Assembly: GCF_003473485.1 (NCBI RefSeq)
Contig: NC_053048.1
Coordinates: forward strand, 49,411,755 to 49,475,754
Source of the DNA: Medicago truncatula
Lineage: Eukaryota; Streptophyta; Magnoliopsida; Fabales; Fabaceae
Length of the DNA stretch: 64,000 nt
Direction: 5' to 3'
Shown: positions 24,023 through 36,046 of the stretch, piece after piece
Layout: the number at the start of each line of letters is the position of its first letter
Position numbering within the stretch: the stretch's first letter is position 1
Made by a program: the position numbers and the translations under genes
Notes under the pieces: generated by a model
The model's database searches: none
Seen by the model: the letters and a program-made list of their open reading frames with translations, nothing else
What the model was told of the DNA's origin: nothing

Positions 24023-25310
24023 ATTTGGACAGATCCATGGTTGCGAGAGGATGGGAACTCATATGTTTCAAGTGAAAAAGTGCAAGGGACAGAAAGTATG
24101 AAGGTTGCAGATTTAATGGATATAAATGGTGCAAGCTGGAATTGGGAGCTGATTGCAGGAATTTTCAATGAGCAAGATCGAGAGGCTGTATCAAAATTGG
24201 TGCTGCTGAACCGAGATAGGGATGATAAGCTCATCTGGAAGTTCAATAATCAAGGAAACTACACAGTAAAATCGGCCTATAGGTAATGCTATGGAAACAC
24301 TTGTTGATAACGAGTACCGGGGGACTGGACAAGAATGTGGAAAATGAAGATTCCGGAAAGAATTAAAGTATTTTTATGGAGGGCACTGAGAGGAGTACTC
24401 CCCACGCGTATGCGACTTCAAGATAAAGGTGTTCCGTGCACGGATAGCTGCCCTTTTTGCGAAACAAATTATGAAAATGATTGGTATATTTTCATTGGAT
24501 GTGAAGAAGCAAAAAAGGTTTGGTGAACAGCAGGATTGTGGGAGTTGATTAAAGACACTGTCGATGCTGCTGCAAGTTTTGCAGATTGTTTTTTCTCTTT
24601 ACTGTGCAGGTTATCTAGTGCAGAAAGTATGGATGTGGCTGTGATGCTTTGGTGCCTATGGCGTCGTCGGAATGACAAAGTATGGGACGGTGAATTAAAG
24701 CCAATCAACATAGCGATACAACTTGCTCGCGAGGCGCTTTTCCAATGGCAAGAAGTTAGGAAAAGATCTGCTGAACCTGTGCAAAATCAGCAGCAGCAAG
24801 TAGCAATTTGGCAGCCACCAGATGAGGAGTTTGTTAAATGCAACGTGGACGCAGCCATGTTCGAGGAGCAAAACTGTTTTGGGATAGGTATGTGCATTCG
24901 GAATCATCGAGGTATGTTCGTAAAGGCAGCCACAATCTGGTATGAAGGCAAACCTCTCCCACGAGAAGCAGAAGCAGTTGGATTGCGTGATGCCATCTCT
25001 TGGCTTGGCAGATTAGGACTGTCGAAGGTGCTTGTAGAACTAGATTGCAAACTAGTGGTTGATAGCATTTTTGATAGGAATAGCAATCAAGCGGAGTTTG
25101 GTAGTATCATATCCGAATGTCGGTCGCGTTTAAAACATTATCCAAACTTTAGGATAAGTTTTGTTAGGAGACAAGCTAATTTTGTCGCTCATACGTTAGC
25201 TAGGGCGTCTAGATTGAATGCTCGTCACCAGGAGTTTGATTTGATTCCATCATATATTGAAACTATTGTGAGAAATGAAATAATATGAGTTTTTGTTTGT
25301 CAAAAAAAAA
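24023..25310 (+). mobile_element. 5'-truncated L1-type LINE with RNase H domain
   Basis: This is the C-terminal third of plant L1 ORF2. It holds IWTDPWL, the zf-RVT region (KIPERIKVFLWRALRGVLPT then a CPFC zinc knuckle), and a plant RNase H-like domain with acidic residues in VKCNVDAAMF, LPREAEAVGLRDA and LVELDCKLVVDS, plus FVRRQANFVAHTLAR. It ends TGA then an A tail. A 13-bp duplication, aacattaaatgca, lies at 24010-24022 and 25311-25323. The frame is interrupted near 24286-24334 and by one in-frame TGA at 24524; the last 250 codons are open. The truncation point, poly(A) and duplication are typical of target-primed integration. Confidence 0.93.
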
Positions 25311-25323
25311 AACATTAAATGCA

Positions 25324-27314
25324 GTTTCCATTTAAGAATGGGTGATTTGTAATAGCCTCGCAAGTTGCCAAGATTTTTATGTAAATCTTACTAGTATTTT
25401 TTGTTTTATTTAAATTCAGATGTTTACTATTTAAAAGTGAGCACAGGCTACAAGCGTGCAAGTTCTATTGATTTATTTGGACTTTCCCTCAGAAACCCTT
25501 TTAGTTAGATTATGTCAAAATAGATGGCTCATTAACCTGACCCATCCACCTCTTTTCTTCTAATCTCTGTCGATTTCATCTTACTACTTACGCAGTGGCA
25601 TACTTTTATGAATTAGTATGCAATTTGCTTAATGTATGACGCTGGTGGTTGCATATAAGCCTGCAAATCTTAGTGGCTGAGATAATGTCTGAATTAACAA
25701 TAAAGAATAGTAACATGCATATCAAGACTCTTTCAACAAATATAGACTCTACTACAAGTAGACCACCAATCTCATCATATCATGTCTAGACTCTAGAGTA
25801 GTGGTAATAATTGGAAATTGATCTCGTGCAATAGCAGAGAGAACAATGTATAGTTAAACCATTAAAATCAAATTTTCTCCATTAACCCAAGTGTGAATGG
25901 CAAACATAATCATACTTTCTCCATTATTTTTTACTTTTTATGGGGAGGTTGTATTAGCATTTGAAATATTCTTGTTAATACTTTACCTAAAGTGTTGGGG
26001 TTAATATATTTCAAAACGTGATTTCTATTGAATTCGTGTTGTATTATTCACATCATGAAGTTAATGAAAGTTTAAATTATTGAATTATAGTAATATTTGT
26101 CAAAACGTGATACACCTTGTTTTGTCTATGACTAGAAGTAGAACTTCGGTAACTAGAAATTGCATTGATTTCTGAGTCGTGACAGATAAACCTATTGGAA
26201 AGGACAAAGCTCTTTCAACACCTATCTCCTCCATTGCCAAAACATAAAATCAATCATTTACCTTAATGAGACAGTTCCTCGCCACTTTTGAACCAACTTA
26301 TGTTGGGTTGAAGCATGTACTTTCACCATGCTCTTACCATACCACATATTGTCCTCTTTTCTTGGTTTAATTAAATTTTAAGTTCATCCAGTTTATGCAA
26401 TGTACGATTTAAGTTCATCAATAATATTTTTGAGCAATCAACGTTTTATAAAAGGCCTCGTCGTAGAGTGCTACCACCTTCATGAACATAAAGTTCATCA
26501 CTGCGAACGACATACACTATTATAAAGAATCTTTTAAGATGGTGATCTTGTGCTCAGAAGGTTTGAAGGTAGGAAAGACCCCGATCAAAATGAAATTCAA
26601 AGCAAACTAGCACAAACCTTACCAAGTATGTTCATCTCTAAATCGAATATCACACTTGACAACAAATGCAAAGCCCTAAATTAAAGTGTTATTTGGATAC
26701 CAATTATGTTTGTATCTACATCTAAGAACCAAACTCGATAACACTTACACTCTTCTAAATTTGAAGTCTTACTTGGATAGCAAATATGTTTATCTACAAA
26801 TGAGTGTCGAGATTGATAAATCGGGATACAATTCAAAAAGATACGAGCCAAAGCATTATAACATGTGTCTTTCAAATAGCCTATATAGCAAGAACTCAAG
26901 GGTACATGAAATAAATCTAACTAGTCTCTTATGAAGTATAATTCCCTCAAGGTTTCTAAAATCCACATTTTAGATATTGATGTGTGTTAGAACCAGTGGC
27001 GGAGCCAGGACCCTGACTCAATGGGTGGAAATTTTTTAAAAATAAAATTTAAGTATATTTCTTTAAGTGTATAACTTTTTTACGGCTATAATTTTTTGAA
27101 ATTTGTCATAACTACATAAGTGTATTTTAAGTAAAGAATAATATGAAAGTATTTAAACAAATGCATATAAGTTTTGTTCATTTGTCAACTACAATTTATA
27201 ACTATATTTATGAATAAAAACATTTAAATTACAGTTAAAATTTTACAGTCAAACAAATATTATTTTCAAACTAAAAATTTGTATTAGAACGTCATATATA
27301 TATATATATATATA
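25324..27314. other. Intergenic
   Basis: AT-rich with no supported gene. At 26994 the string agtggcggagccaggaccct resembles a common plant hAT-type terminus, but a matching partner with a duplication was not found. Confidence 0.4.
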
Positions 27315-28152
27315 GGGGATGTATCAAGTGAGAGGACATTTTAGAATGAGAGGGTGAGAGGATGAAATAATGACCCTTAGATTAAATTAGATGGCTGTGA
27401 TTAAATGTCACTTCTATGACTCGTATGATACTCTCTTTTCCTTATCCCTAGCTGAAACTGAAACGTTGGCTTCCTTCTCCCTGTATCCATGGCTTCTCTC
27501 TTGCGCTCAGATTCTTTCTTTATTGTCACTTTCCTCTTGATCTTCGTTTGGAAAAAGATGCATAGATTAGATTTTAGCAACATGGACTGGTAATATAGAG
27601 GAAAAAAGCGCAGAGAAGAAAGGATCCCTTTTGGAAGCCTTGACTCCGCCGTAACAGCGACGTATCCTCAGACAACCGTTTTTTCGCCGTCGCCAAAGCA
27701 TTCACCAAACGTTTCCCTTTCGCCGGTAACCACGACGGAATAATCAGGGATTGCACCTTAAAATACTTACTGGAAGCTTTACATTTATGGCTTGTTAAAG
27801 GAAGATTCACGTTAATGGTGGAATGTTCTCAAACAAGATTATCCAATTTTCTTAAAAATTAAAATTAATGGTAAATTGCTGAATTTTAGTGTTGATTAAT
27901 TATTTTTTCATGTGTTAATTAAGGGTATTATTTTTTGTTGAGATGGAAAGGTCTGAGAATAACGTTAAGAAAATCACATGAGATGAGAGCAACAGAAGAG
28001 AGAAGACGAAGTGGAGAAGAGGAAAGATAGGTTACAGTATTTGACCCTTTTGAAAGAACAATTAAATCTGAGGCGTTGATTTTGATCTAACGGTCTAAAT
28101 TAATTCCTCTCACCCTCTCATTTTAAAATGTCCTCTCATTTGATACATCCCC
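27315..28152. mobile_element. TIR element inserted in an AT microsatellite
   Basis: Terminal inverted repeats of about 47 bp (ggggatgtatcaagtgagag... and its complement at the right) agree at about 45 of 47 positions. TA repeats flank both ends, so the duplication may be TA or longer. The 838-bp interior includes a G+C-rich stretch (27630-27790) that can be read on the plus strand as NRFFAVAKAFTKRF, AGNHDGIIRDCTLKYLLEAL and more. It does not look like a transposase and may be captured host sequence. The superfamily was not assigned. Confidence 0.8.
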
Positions 28153-28471
28153 TATATATATATATGCATTTGAGGTTGATAAACACAACAATCAACTTAT
28201 CTCAATGGTAATAAGATATAAGATATATGCCTATGATGACTTGTGTTTGAGCCACCGTGGCTCTATTTTTGTGAAATTTCAAAGAAATAGTGAAGAAAAA
28301 TATTTATTGTTATTAAAAAAAAAAAATGTATTATTTATTGACATTAAATACCAAATTAAAAGAAAATGAAAGGACTTAAATGAAAACATTAAGACTTAGA
28401 CGCATGCAAATGCAAGGGTTTAGACTTTGATTCAACATTTAATATTGAGGGTGTGCAAGTTTTATTTCCAA

Positions 28472-28963
28472 GGCTTAATTTCACTTTTCCCCCCTATAGT
28501 TTGCTAATTGTGCGATTTTGTATCCTATAGTTTTAAACGAGCGATTTTGCCCCCTATAGTTTTCCCCCTTTCTAATTTTATGGTCCCCATGACATTTAGT
28601 GCTGATATGTCTGTTTTTTTATCAATTAATGTGTGCCACGTGTGTAATTCCATTTTTTTTAAAATAAAAAATTGTATTTTTTCAGATTTTGAGAGAATGA
28701 GGCACGTGATATTTCTTCTTAAAATCTGAAAAATCACGTGCCCCTTCTCTCAAAATCTGAAAAATAACATTTTTTTATTTTTTTAAAAAATGGAATTACA
28801 CACGTGGCACACATTAATTGATAAAAAAACCAGCACTAAATGTCATGGGGACCATAAAATCAGAAAGGGGGAAAACTATAGGGGGCAAAATCGCTCGTTT
28901 AAAACTATGGGGGTGCAAAAACGCACAATTGGCAAACTATAGGGGGAAAAGTGCAATTAAACC
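28472..28963. mobile_element. Mutator-like foldback MITE
   Basis: It starts ggcttaatttcacttttccc and ends gggaaaagtgcaattaaacc. Almost the whole 492 bp is one long inverted repeat with a short loop near 28720. The 9-bp duplication tatttccaa is perfect at 28463-28471 and 28964-28972. No coding capacity. Confidence 0.92.
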
Positions 28964-29116
28964 TATTTCCAATACCATGATTGATGTGGTTTTTAAAATT
29001 TTAGGGTGTGCAGTTGCAGACCCTCACTGTAGGGTAGATCCGCCCTTGCATGCAGCAACTTATAAGCATTTTGAATGTAGCTCTAAATAGTATTAATCTT
29101 AATTATCATTTCAACG

Positions 29117-29700
29117 ATAATATAAATAACATAAATCAATTCATGTTTTGATAGTGTATAGTACGAAAATTCTTGGTCATAGAAAGAGACACCAACAGTA
29201 ACAAAAAATAATGAAGCCATGAAAAAGCAAAAATAGAAACTAGATGATTCCATTATCACGGGTGTATGAATTAAATCGATAACATAAATCAATTTTTGTT
29301 TTGATAGTGTATAGTATGAATGTGCTTGGTCATAGAAAGAGATACCAACATTAACAAAATATAACAAAGCCATGAAAAAAACAAAAATAAAAACTAGATG
29401 ATTTCATTATCACGAGTGTATGAATTAAATCGATAACATAAATTAATTCATGTTTTGATATTGTATAGTACGAATGTGATTGGTCATAGAAGGAGATGCC
29501 AATAGTAACAAAAAATAATGAAGCCATGAAAATGCAAAAATAGAAACTAGATGATTTCATTATCAAGAGTGTATGAATTAAATCGATAACATAAATCAAT
29601 TCATGTTTTGATATTGTATAGTACAAATATGAAACAAACAATGCTTGATCATAGAAAGAGATACCAACGATAACAACAAATAAGCTCAACTCAAAATAAA
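29117..29700. repeat. 153-bp tandem repeat, four units, open on the minus strand
   Basis: The marker 'tcatgttttgat' (or a close variant) recurs at 29141, 29294, 29448 and 29601, spacing 153-154 bp. 153 is 51 codons, and the minus strand stays largely open through the array, repeating MASLFFVTIGISFYDQSHSY then YTISKHELIYVIDLIHT. The product would be hydrophobic. One frame change separates the stretches 29373-29083 and 29689-29351. Divergence between units is about 5-10% by eye. There is no known domain; coding status is unproven. Confidence 0.85.
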
Positions 29701-30159
29701 AACAAGATGATTGTTGTTATACTAGTAAATAAACAATTCTGATGCAGAGAAGAAATAATTAAGCCGTACTGAAAAATAAAGAATGAAATCGGTTTTACCT
29801 TGTGTTAGCTAGAAGATTGAACTTTGAGAGCGATAATTTGAAGGAGAAAATGAATTGAATGTGTGAGAGAGGAAGAGGAATAAGTGTGTGAAATGAAAAT
29901 TAGAATGAACGGTAGTGTAGTACGATTAGAGAAAAAGAAACGGTGTGTTTGGGTGAATTTTTGTTGTTGTTTAGTGCAGTACAAGAGGTGGTTTCAATTT
30001 AATTTGCCGTGGTTTGAATTCAAACTTTCTAGAATTTCAATTTAAGTCAATTCATCAAAATTTTAATTTCGAATACATTTAACTTTAATCTAAATATCCA
30101 TAAAAAATGAATTCATCCAAATATAGATATTGCCAATAAATATACAAATAGTTCTAATC

Positions 30160-30263
<104 letters not shown>

Positions 30264-30980
30264 AGGATCCGTTGACACCATATCTCAACCCTTCATTTAA
30301 ATTTGATCAAAGGCTCATAATTCTCAATTAATGGTCTCTTGAAATGGCCAAATTTGTTGGTGTACTGAATCTCACTCTTTATTTTCAGTTTCGGCAATTG
30401 AATCTCACTCTTTATTAATCATATATTATTCAATGAAATCTTGTTTCTGCTCGTCGATCTCAAATTACACAGTTCATCCCTATTGACTCATGAATTTTTT
30501 TTTTGTAGACAAGAGAATTGGCTGCCAACTCAATTAGATTTAAAGGTTTTTCATTTTTATTAAATTATAATTTTGACTGGTATTATACATTCATAGATCA
30601 TGGATATATGCACTTGGCTTTTAGTGAGAGTATTTAATTATGCCATGATGATAGAAATACCTAAAATCAATTTTCACACCTAAAATCCCCACCAATGGAT
30701 GCAAACCCATCAACCCCTGTATTCATAAACGGGGATTGAAGATAATGAAAAACTGTTATGCGTGATTATTTACAACATTAATTTTAGTAATAAAACCTGA
30801 CCTATTTTATGTTAAATTTTATTAGTAATTAATAACAATAAAAGTATGCGATTAAAGTTTAGATACTTTCTACTCTGGTGGGTTATTATAGAACATTAAT
30901 ATTAGCTTTTGATTATAGATTATTGACGGTTGAGATTTGGTGTCAACAAATCGGTTGACATCTGGTGTCAACAGATCCTA
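30264..30980. mobile_element. TIR element, about 0.7 kb
   Basis: The left end aggatccgttgacaccatat is matched by the complement of the right end (tggtgtcaacagatccta). A second inverted match, ctcaaccctt with the cggttgagatttggtgtcaa block, lies just inside. The interior is AT-rich and non-coding. The target duplication was not resolved because the left side is microsatellite. Confidence 0.6.
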
Positions 30981-32505
30981 TGTTAAATATTACTCGTGAA
31001 GTCATACATTTCAATCACAAACAACACATTCAATTACCACTAATATATTTTGCATATAATACACATTTTATTCATTTTTCATGTATTAAATATATTTCTT
31101 TTAACTTTTTAGAAGAATTTCAATTTAAACTTCTAGAATTTTAATTTAACTCAATTCATCAAAATTTCAATTTCAAATACATTTAACTTTAACCTAAATA
31201 TCCATCAAAATGAATCGAAACACATATATATTGCAAATAAATATAGAAACAGTTGAAACTCGTGTTTATGAAAACACCAATTACTTGTTTATATTCAATA
31301 TATATATCTGTGTATGTGCGCGCGCGTGTGTGTTTCTATCTATGTGTTCCTAAATATCCATCAAATTGAATTGAAATGCAGTTCAAAATCAAATTCATCG
31401 AATCACATAGATATTGCAAATAAATATAGAAACAATTCAAAATTTTGTTTATAGAAACACTTATTTCTTGTTTTGACCTACACTAATACCTGAAAATGAA
31501 TGTTATGAGAAGTAACTAAAGAAGTTTACCAACAAAAAGGGGAGTTTAATGAGCCACGTGGAAATTACATGAACTATTCTTGAGGTAAGTTTTTTTGGAT
31601 CCCTTGAAATGCATATGCCCTTGATCCAATGTGTATGAATATGCTAAAAGTTGTTTCTAAATTTATTTTGCTAGAGGTACTTGAAAGCCGTTAATATGAA
31701 TGCTTAGTTGATAGGATCATGGTAAGACTTTTACTACGACAATGGTTTTTTTTTTATGAATTTTTTGTCTCATTATTGTCCTCTGCTGCCGCATGACAGT
31801 GTTGCGCGATCTGGACCATTAATCTCAGTCAAATATAGTAGTCAACAACATAAATTAATTGATGGATTTTCAGATCAAAGAGCAGGACAAAAGGCATGAG
31901 AGAGAGGCAGAAGAGGATTTGCTTCAGGTCTTTTCTTCTTGTATAAGACACTGAATTAAATCAACTAAGAAGTTTGAGTCATTATTAATCATACTATAAC
32001 TTTTAAGATTGCCATTTGCTTTGTAGGCCACTAAGAAGTGATAAGCGCTGCATTTTATATATAAACTTCCTCTCTATTGTTTAAAAGCTCCCGATGTTGG
32101 AATATTTTCACAACAGCACAAGAGCTACATGCTCTCAACATTTAATGAGACCCTATTTTCATCTTCACAATTTTTGAAAAGCCGACTTATGTTATTTAGT
32201 ATATAATGAAACAACTAATTTTTCTGTTTACGTGTAATTATATCAATTCACAATATCACTTCATAATCTCATCATGTCTTCCATCTCTTCACTACTTTCA
32301 ATTCGTAAAAAGCTTTCATTTTCAAAATTAATACTAAATTAATGGCTAGTATTACATTGGTCCAACAAGTTGGCACAATCTTTTCATTGGTGCAACTTCT
32401 AAAGAACCCTCAATAGAACTCTTGGTATAAAAAAAAGTGACGGTGAAACACTCCTTGTATATATATAAATATATATTTTGTAAACATCAACATAATCAGG
32501 AAATT
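30981..32505. other. Intergenic with a recurring block
   Basis: The block 'cctaaatatccatcaaa.tgaat' with 'attgcaaataaatatagaaac' appears near 31190, 31350 and again near 32820, with a weaker version near 30090, each beside AT- or GT-rich simple sequence. It is a dispersed local repeat without an identified class. Confidence 0.55.
31874..32041 (+). pseudogene. Possible end of a gene: two short exon-like segments
   Basis: A cag acceptor precedes 31874-31927 (IKEQDKRHEREAEEDLLQ, then a GT donor), and a tag acceptor precedes 32027-32041 (ATKK and TGA). Phases join. The composition is a charged helix, unlike the surrounding AT-rich DNA. No upstream exon was found, so this is probably a detached gene tail. 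The family is not recognised. Confidence 0.25.
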
Positions 32506-32680
32506 TAGTCTAAAATCAAAACACCAATTCAGTCTAAAATCAAAACACCAATGACAGTGGTAGCCTTAGACCACCAATGGCAGTGGTAGCCTTAGACCAT
32601 AGACCATGGCTTGCCTTCAACCTTCAACAGAGAATCCTGCCTTAGACCACAAACTATGCTTGCCTTCAAGCTTCAACACA
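32506..32680. repeat. Short local tandem repeats
   Basis: Two copies of agtctaaaatcaaaacacca are followed by two copies of ggcagtggtagccttagacc-type sequence and two of a cttgccttcaa.cttcaaca segment. Units of about 25-60 bp; non-coding. Confidence 0.7.
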
Positions 32681-32722
32681 GAATCACAATGAATTGAAAT
32701 GCAATTCAAAATCAAATTCATC

Positions 32723-32725
<3 letters not shown>

Positions 32726-32800
<75 letters not shown>
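32726..32800. repeat. Compound microsatellite (AT)n(GT)n
   Basis: About 17 AT units and 20 GT units. A shorter, decayed relative with gcgcgcgtgtgtg occurs near 31318 in the same sequence context, suggesting that the flanks were duplicated together. Confidence 0.98.
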
Positions 32801-32802
<2 letters not shown>

Positions 32803-33955
32803 CTATCTATGTGTTCCTAAATATCCATCAAATTGAATTGAAATGCAATTCAAAATCAAATCCATCGAAACATATAAACAACTCAAAATCATGTTTATAA
32901 AAACACCAATTTCTTGTTTATAGAAACATATCATTTTAGAATATGAAATCTACAATAATGATAAAAAAAAAATGTAAGAAATCAAAATCACACTACAAAC
33001 TCGGGAATTTTGAAAGAAACTAACAAGGTTTGAATTGTTGAGAAGTTTCATTTCTATAACATTGTAGAAATCTGAGAGCAGAGGAAGAGATTGAAGAACA
33101 CGACACATAACAATGAAATCTACGAGAGTGGTTTATGTCCTTTTTTCCTTCGAAATTATCCATTATTTCCTGCCTATTTTCATTTAAACAAACAATTTCT
33201 AAGTAAATATGTTTTTTTCTTAAATATTTTTTCTATGATTTCGTCGCATGAGTTCAACATTATTTTTGTGATGTATGGTTTAGTTGTCTATCTTGTTAAA
33301 GTGGGCAGTTTAGTTTCGATCCATTACACTACAAATTCAATCAATGACATAATCGTTAAATCCAGAAGCACGTGTATTTCAATCAAAACAATATTATTAT
33401 GTATGTTCTAGCTCAATTAACAATATTCATGCACTTAACTCAACTAACAATGTCAACATTTATAGACCAAACATCTTAATTCATATTCAACACTTAATAT
33501 CTCGCTGTCAAGTAACGTGTAAATTTTAGTTGATATTTATCACTTCAAAATAAACAATATTAAAGCAAATATTGAAAAAGAAGGATCTAAATTATTTTTG
33601 TGAACGGGTAAATATTTAATATATAATATGATAAATATTTTTGTTATAGTTCTTGCCTCCAATTAAAATTATGTTAGTTAGGGTATGTAAAATGGAAAAA
33701 CTAAGAAACAGAGTTAGGAAAACATTAAATTGTTTTGTTATAAATCAATATTTTAGTTATTTTGGAAATATTTAATATAGAATGTGATAAATATTTTTCC
33801 ACAGAAAGAATATTTATAAATATGCTAATCATGTCTAAATTACTTTTAGAATATTTAATGAAGACTTTTGACTTTTTTTTTTACACACCGAAGACTTTTG
33901 ACTTGACAACTCTATCTTGTTTCAATCCATGTTTTTTAAATTGAATTAAATGAAG
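32801..33955. other. Intergenic
   Basis: AT-rich; no gene, RNA or structured repeat recognised. The open frame at 33091-33411 has the Phe/Ile/Leu bias of chance frames in AT-rich DNA. Confidence 0.4.
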
Positions 33956-34514
33956 GGTTAAATATGTTTTTGGCTCCCCTAAATATATCAACTGTGAATT
34001 TTAGTCCTTTTAAAATTTTCTATTAAGATTTTCCATTAATGGAATTGGTCTCTCCTCTTTAAAGGTACTGATGTGGCACTGCTACATGGATTTTTACTTT
34101 GCTGGCGTGGAATTTTACTTTAAAAAAAAATTAAAATAGATTAATTTAGATGAAAAAATATTTTTAAAAAAAAATTAACCACCAACCTTATGACAAAAAG
34201 CTTCATTCTTAATTTAGATGAAAAAAACTTATGACAGAAAATTAATTTTTTATCTAAATTAATCTATTTTAAAAAATATATATTAATTTTTTAATTTAAA
34301 AAAAATAAAAAAATTCACATTAGCAAAGTAAAAATCCACGTGGCAATGCCATGTCATTTGGTATGCACATGTGGCGTTGCCACGTCAAGCACCTTTAAAG
34401 AGGATGGACCAATTCCATAAATGAAAATTTTTAGGGGGAAGAGTCTATAGAAAATTTTAGGAGGACTAAAATCAACAGTTGATATATTTAGGGGGATCAA
34501 AAATATAATTAACC
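33956..34514. mobile_element. Mutator-like foldback MITE, older
   Basis: The left arm ggttaaatatgtttttggct is matched by the complement of the right arm (gatcaaaaatataattaacc). Arms of about 150 bp include the paired 'tttaaagg' and 'ggcaatgccatg' type segments. The flanks ttaaatgaa and ttaatgaat agree at only six of nine positions, consistent with an older insertion. Non-coding. Confidence 0.75.
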
Positions 34515-35647
34515 TTAATGAATGGTTCAACTAATTGAACTTGTTGTGTCAAAAAAAACTAATTGAACTTGTTAAATGTCACATTAGAACAACAACTAGC
34601 TAGCAACGGAAGAGTAAAGAAACGATAAATCGGAGGACAGTGAACACAATCGTTGCATTGCTAGAAATCCTATATCAGAACCATGTCAAGGACATGTTTA
34701 ACATCTTAAATAATCCATTAGCTACCCGAAATGTTCCAAGAATCATCTTCAACAAAGAGCACTGTGGAGTTTTTTTTTTTTTTTTTGTGTGTGTGTGTGT
34801 TAGCTAGCTATTTAAATGCTTTGATAGAAAATCTTATAATATATTGGATAAACTAATGGGGGAAGAAATAAGTTTTGCAGAAGTATTTGAGAACATTGAA
34901 GAATACTAGCAAAGAGAAGGAGTTGAAGAAGACATATATATAGCTACAAAGGTATAAGGATCGGTGCTTGCAAACCGTTGGCAAACAATGAAATAAATGT
35001 GTACCTCTGTTAAATCGCACAACGATATGGTTAAAAATGCATAACAATCACATGTACCACTTTTGGTAGAAATACATAAATTGTCATACGCTAGTTTTGT
35101 AGGCACCAATCGCCAATGACACCCAAGTATTTTTATATTGTATATAGTATATACAATATATATTTTTTAGACTACACTTAATTCTGTGTACACACAAAAC
35201 AGATTTTTTTTCATTTGGATATCGCTTACTTGAGAAAGCGAAAACCTTAATGGCAAACCAAATACTTGTCTGAGGTAACATCAGATAAAACTTGCTTTAG
35301 CATGTGTCATTTGAGTGAGACATATCCACATAACAATTGTTTAAACAAGTGTTATCATACTTATCTTCATTAACACTTGTTTGTGTGACTCCAATAATGT
35401 TTTTGAAGTATTATTTGGAATTACACACGCTTTATCAGAATCAAAATTTAATGTGATCGAGTATTTTTTTGCCTAACTAGTGATTCACGGAGAATTTGCT
35501 GAAGTTGAAGAGTGAAGATTATTTTCTTAACCTCTATTTATAGTACATATAACACTACATTATAGGACATGTTTAAAAAAGGAAAACTCTAAGGCCTAAT
35601 TAAGCAGTATGAAAAGCTAAAACAGTATTAGAACTTAAAATCTATTG
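34515..35647. other. Intergenic
   Basis: A T run followed by (GT)5 occurs at 34770-34800. The rest is AT-rich without a supported gene. The segment next to 35648 probably contains the 3' UTR of the PADRE gene. Confidence 0.4.
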
Positions 35648-36046
35648 CTAGATTACTTCAGGTATGCTTTGCAATACTGGTTTCCACCCTGCACATGCAT
35701 CATCACTTTTTTTACACAAATCTTCACCATCCATTCCATTTTCACCATGAACAAGAGATAGCATCTTTTCAACTGAAATCCCTCCATTATCCAGCATCTC
35801 TTGCAATTTTTGCTTACTAATAACAAGCTTAATCCTAACTGCACTATTTTTCTGTACATCTTGAACTTCTGGATCTGCAAACCTCACCTTCTTGCGCTCT
35901 TTTGGCGATGATGGTGATGGTGATGGTGGAGAGGGCAAAACCTTTTCGGCTTTGATAGGTGTTTGTGTTTTGTATTCAAGAATTTTTCCATTTGTTTTCA
36001 TGATCTTCACCACATTAATTTGTTGCAGCACCAAACAATTTCCCAT
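35648..36046 (-). CDS. PADRE/DUF4228 domain protein
   Basis: 132 aa, intronless. The N-terminus MGNCLVLQ carries Gly2 for likely N-myristoylation and Cys4 for possible palmitoylation. The family pattern follows: VVKIMKTNGKILEYKTQTPI (residues about 12-31), a Pro/Ser-rich linker (PSPPSPSPSSP), a basic KERKKVRFADPE, then RIKLVISKQKLQEMLDNGGI and VEKMLSLVHG. These are typical of the short plant DUF4228 proteins, many of which are stress- or pathogen-responsive; biochemical function is unknown. A single gene, not in an obvious cluster here. Confidence 0.9.
   Translation of the reverse strand: MGNCLVLQQINVVKIMKTNGKILEYKTQTPIKAEKVLPSPPSPSPSSPKERKKVRFADPEVQDVQKNSAVRIKLVISKQKLQEMLDNGGISVEKMLSLVHGENGMDGEDLCKKSDDACAGWKPVLQSIPEVI

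Noticed and set aside
28180-28300. Another SINE
   Set aside because: A box B-like gtgtttgagccac and a box A-like tatctcaatgg are present, but no tail, stem or duplication could be defined.
26994-29046. A 2-kb hAT element bounded by agtggcggagccagg and tagatccgccctt
   Set aside because: The ends are only weakly inverted and no 8-bp flanking duplication was found; at least two independent elements lie between.
33091-33411. 106-aa protein
   Set aside because: Phe/Ile/Ser-rich, begins without upstream support, no family; typical of AT-rich spacer.
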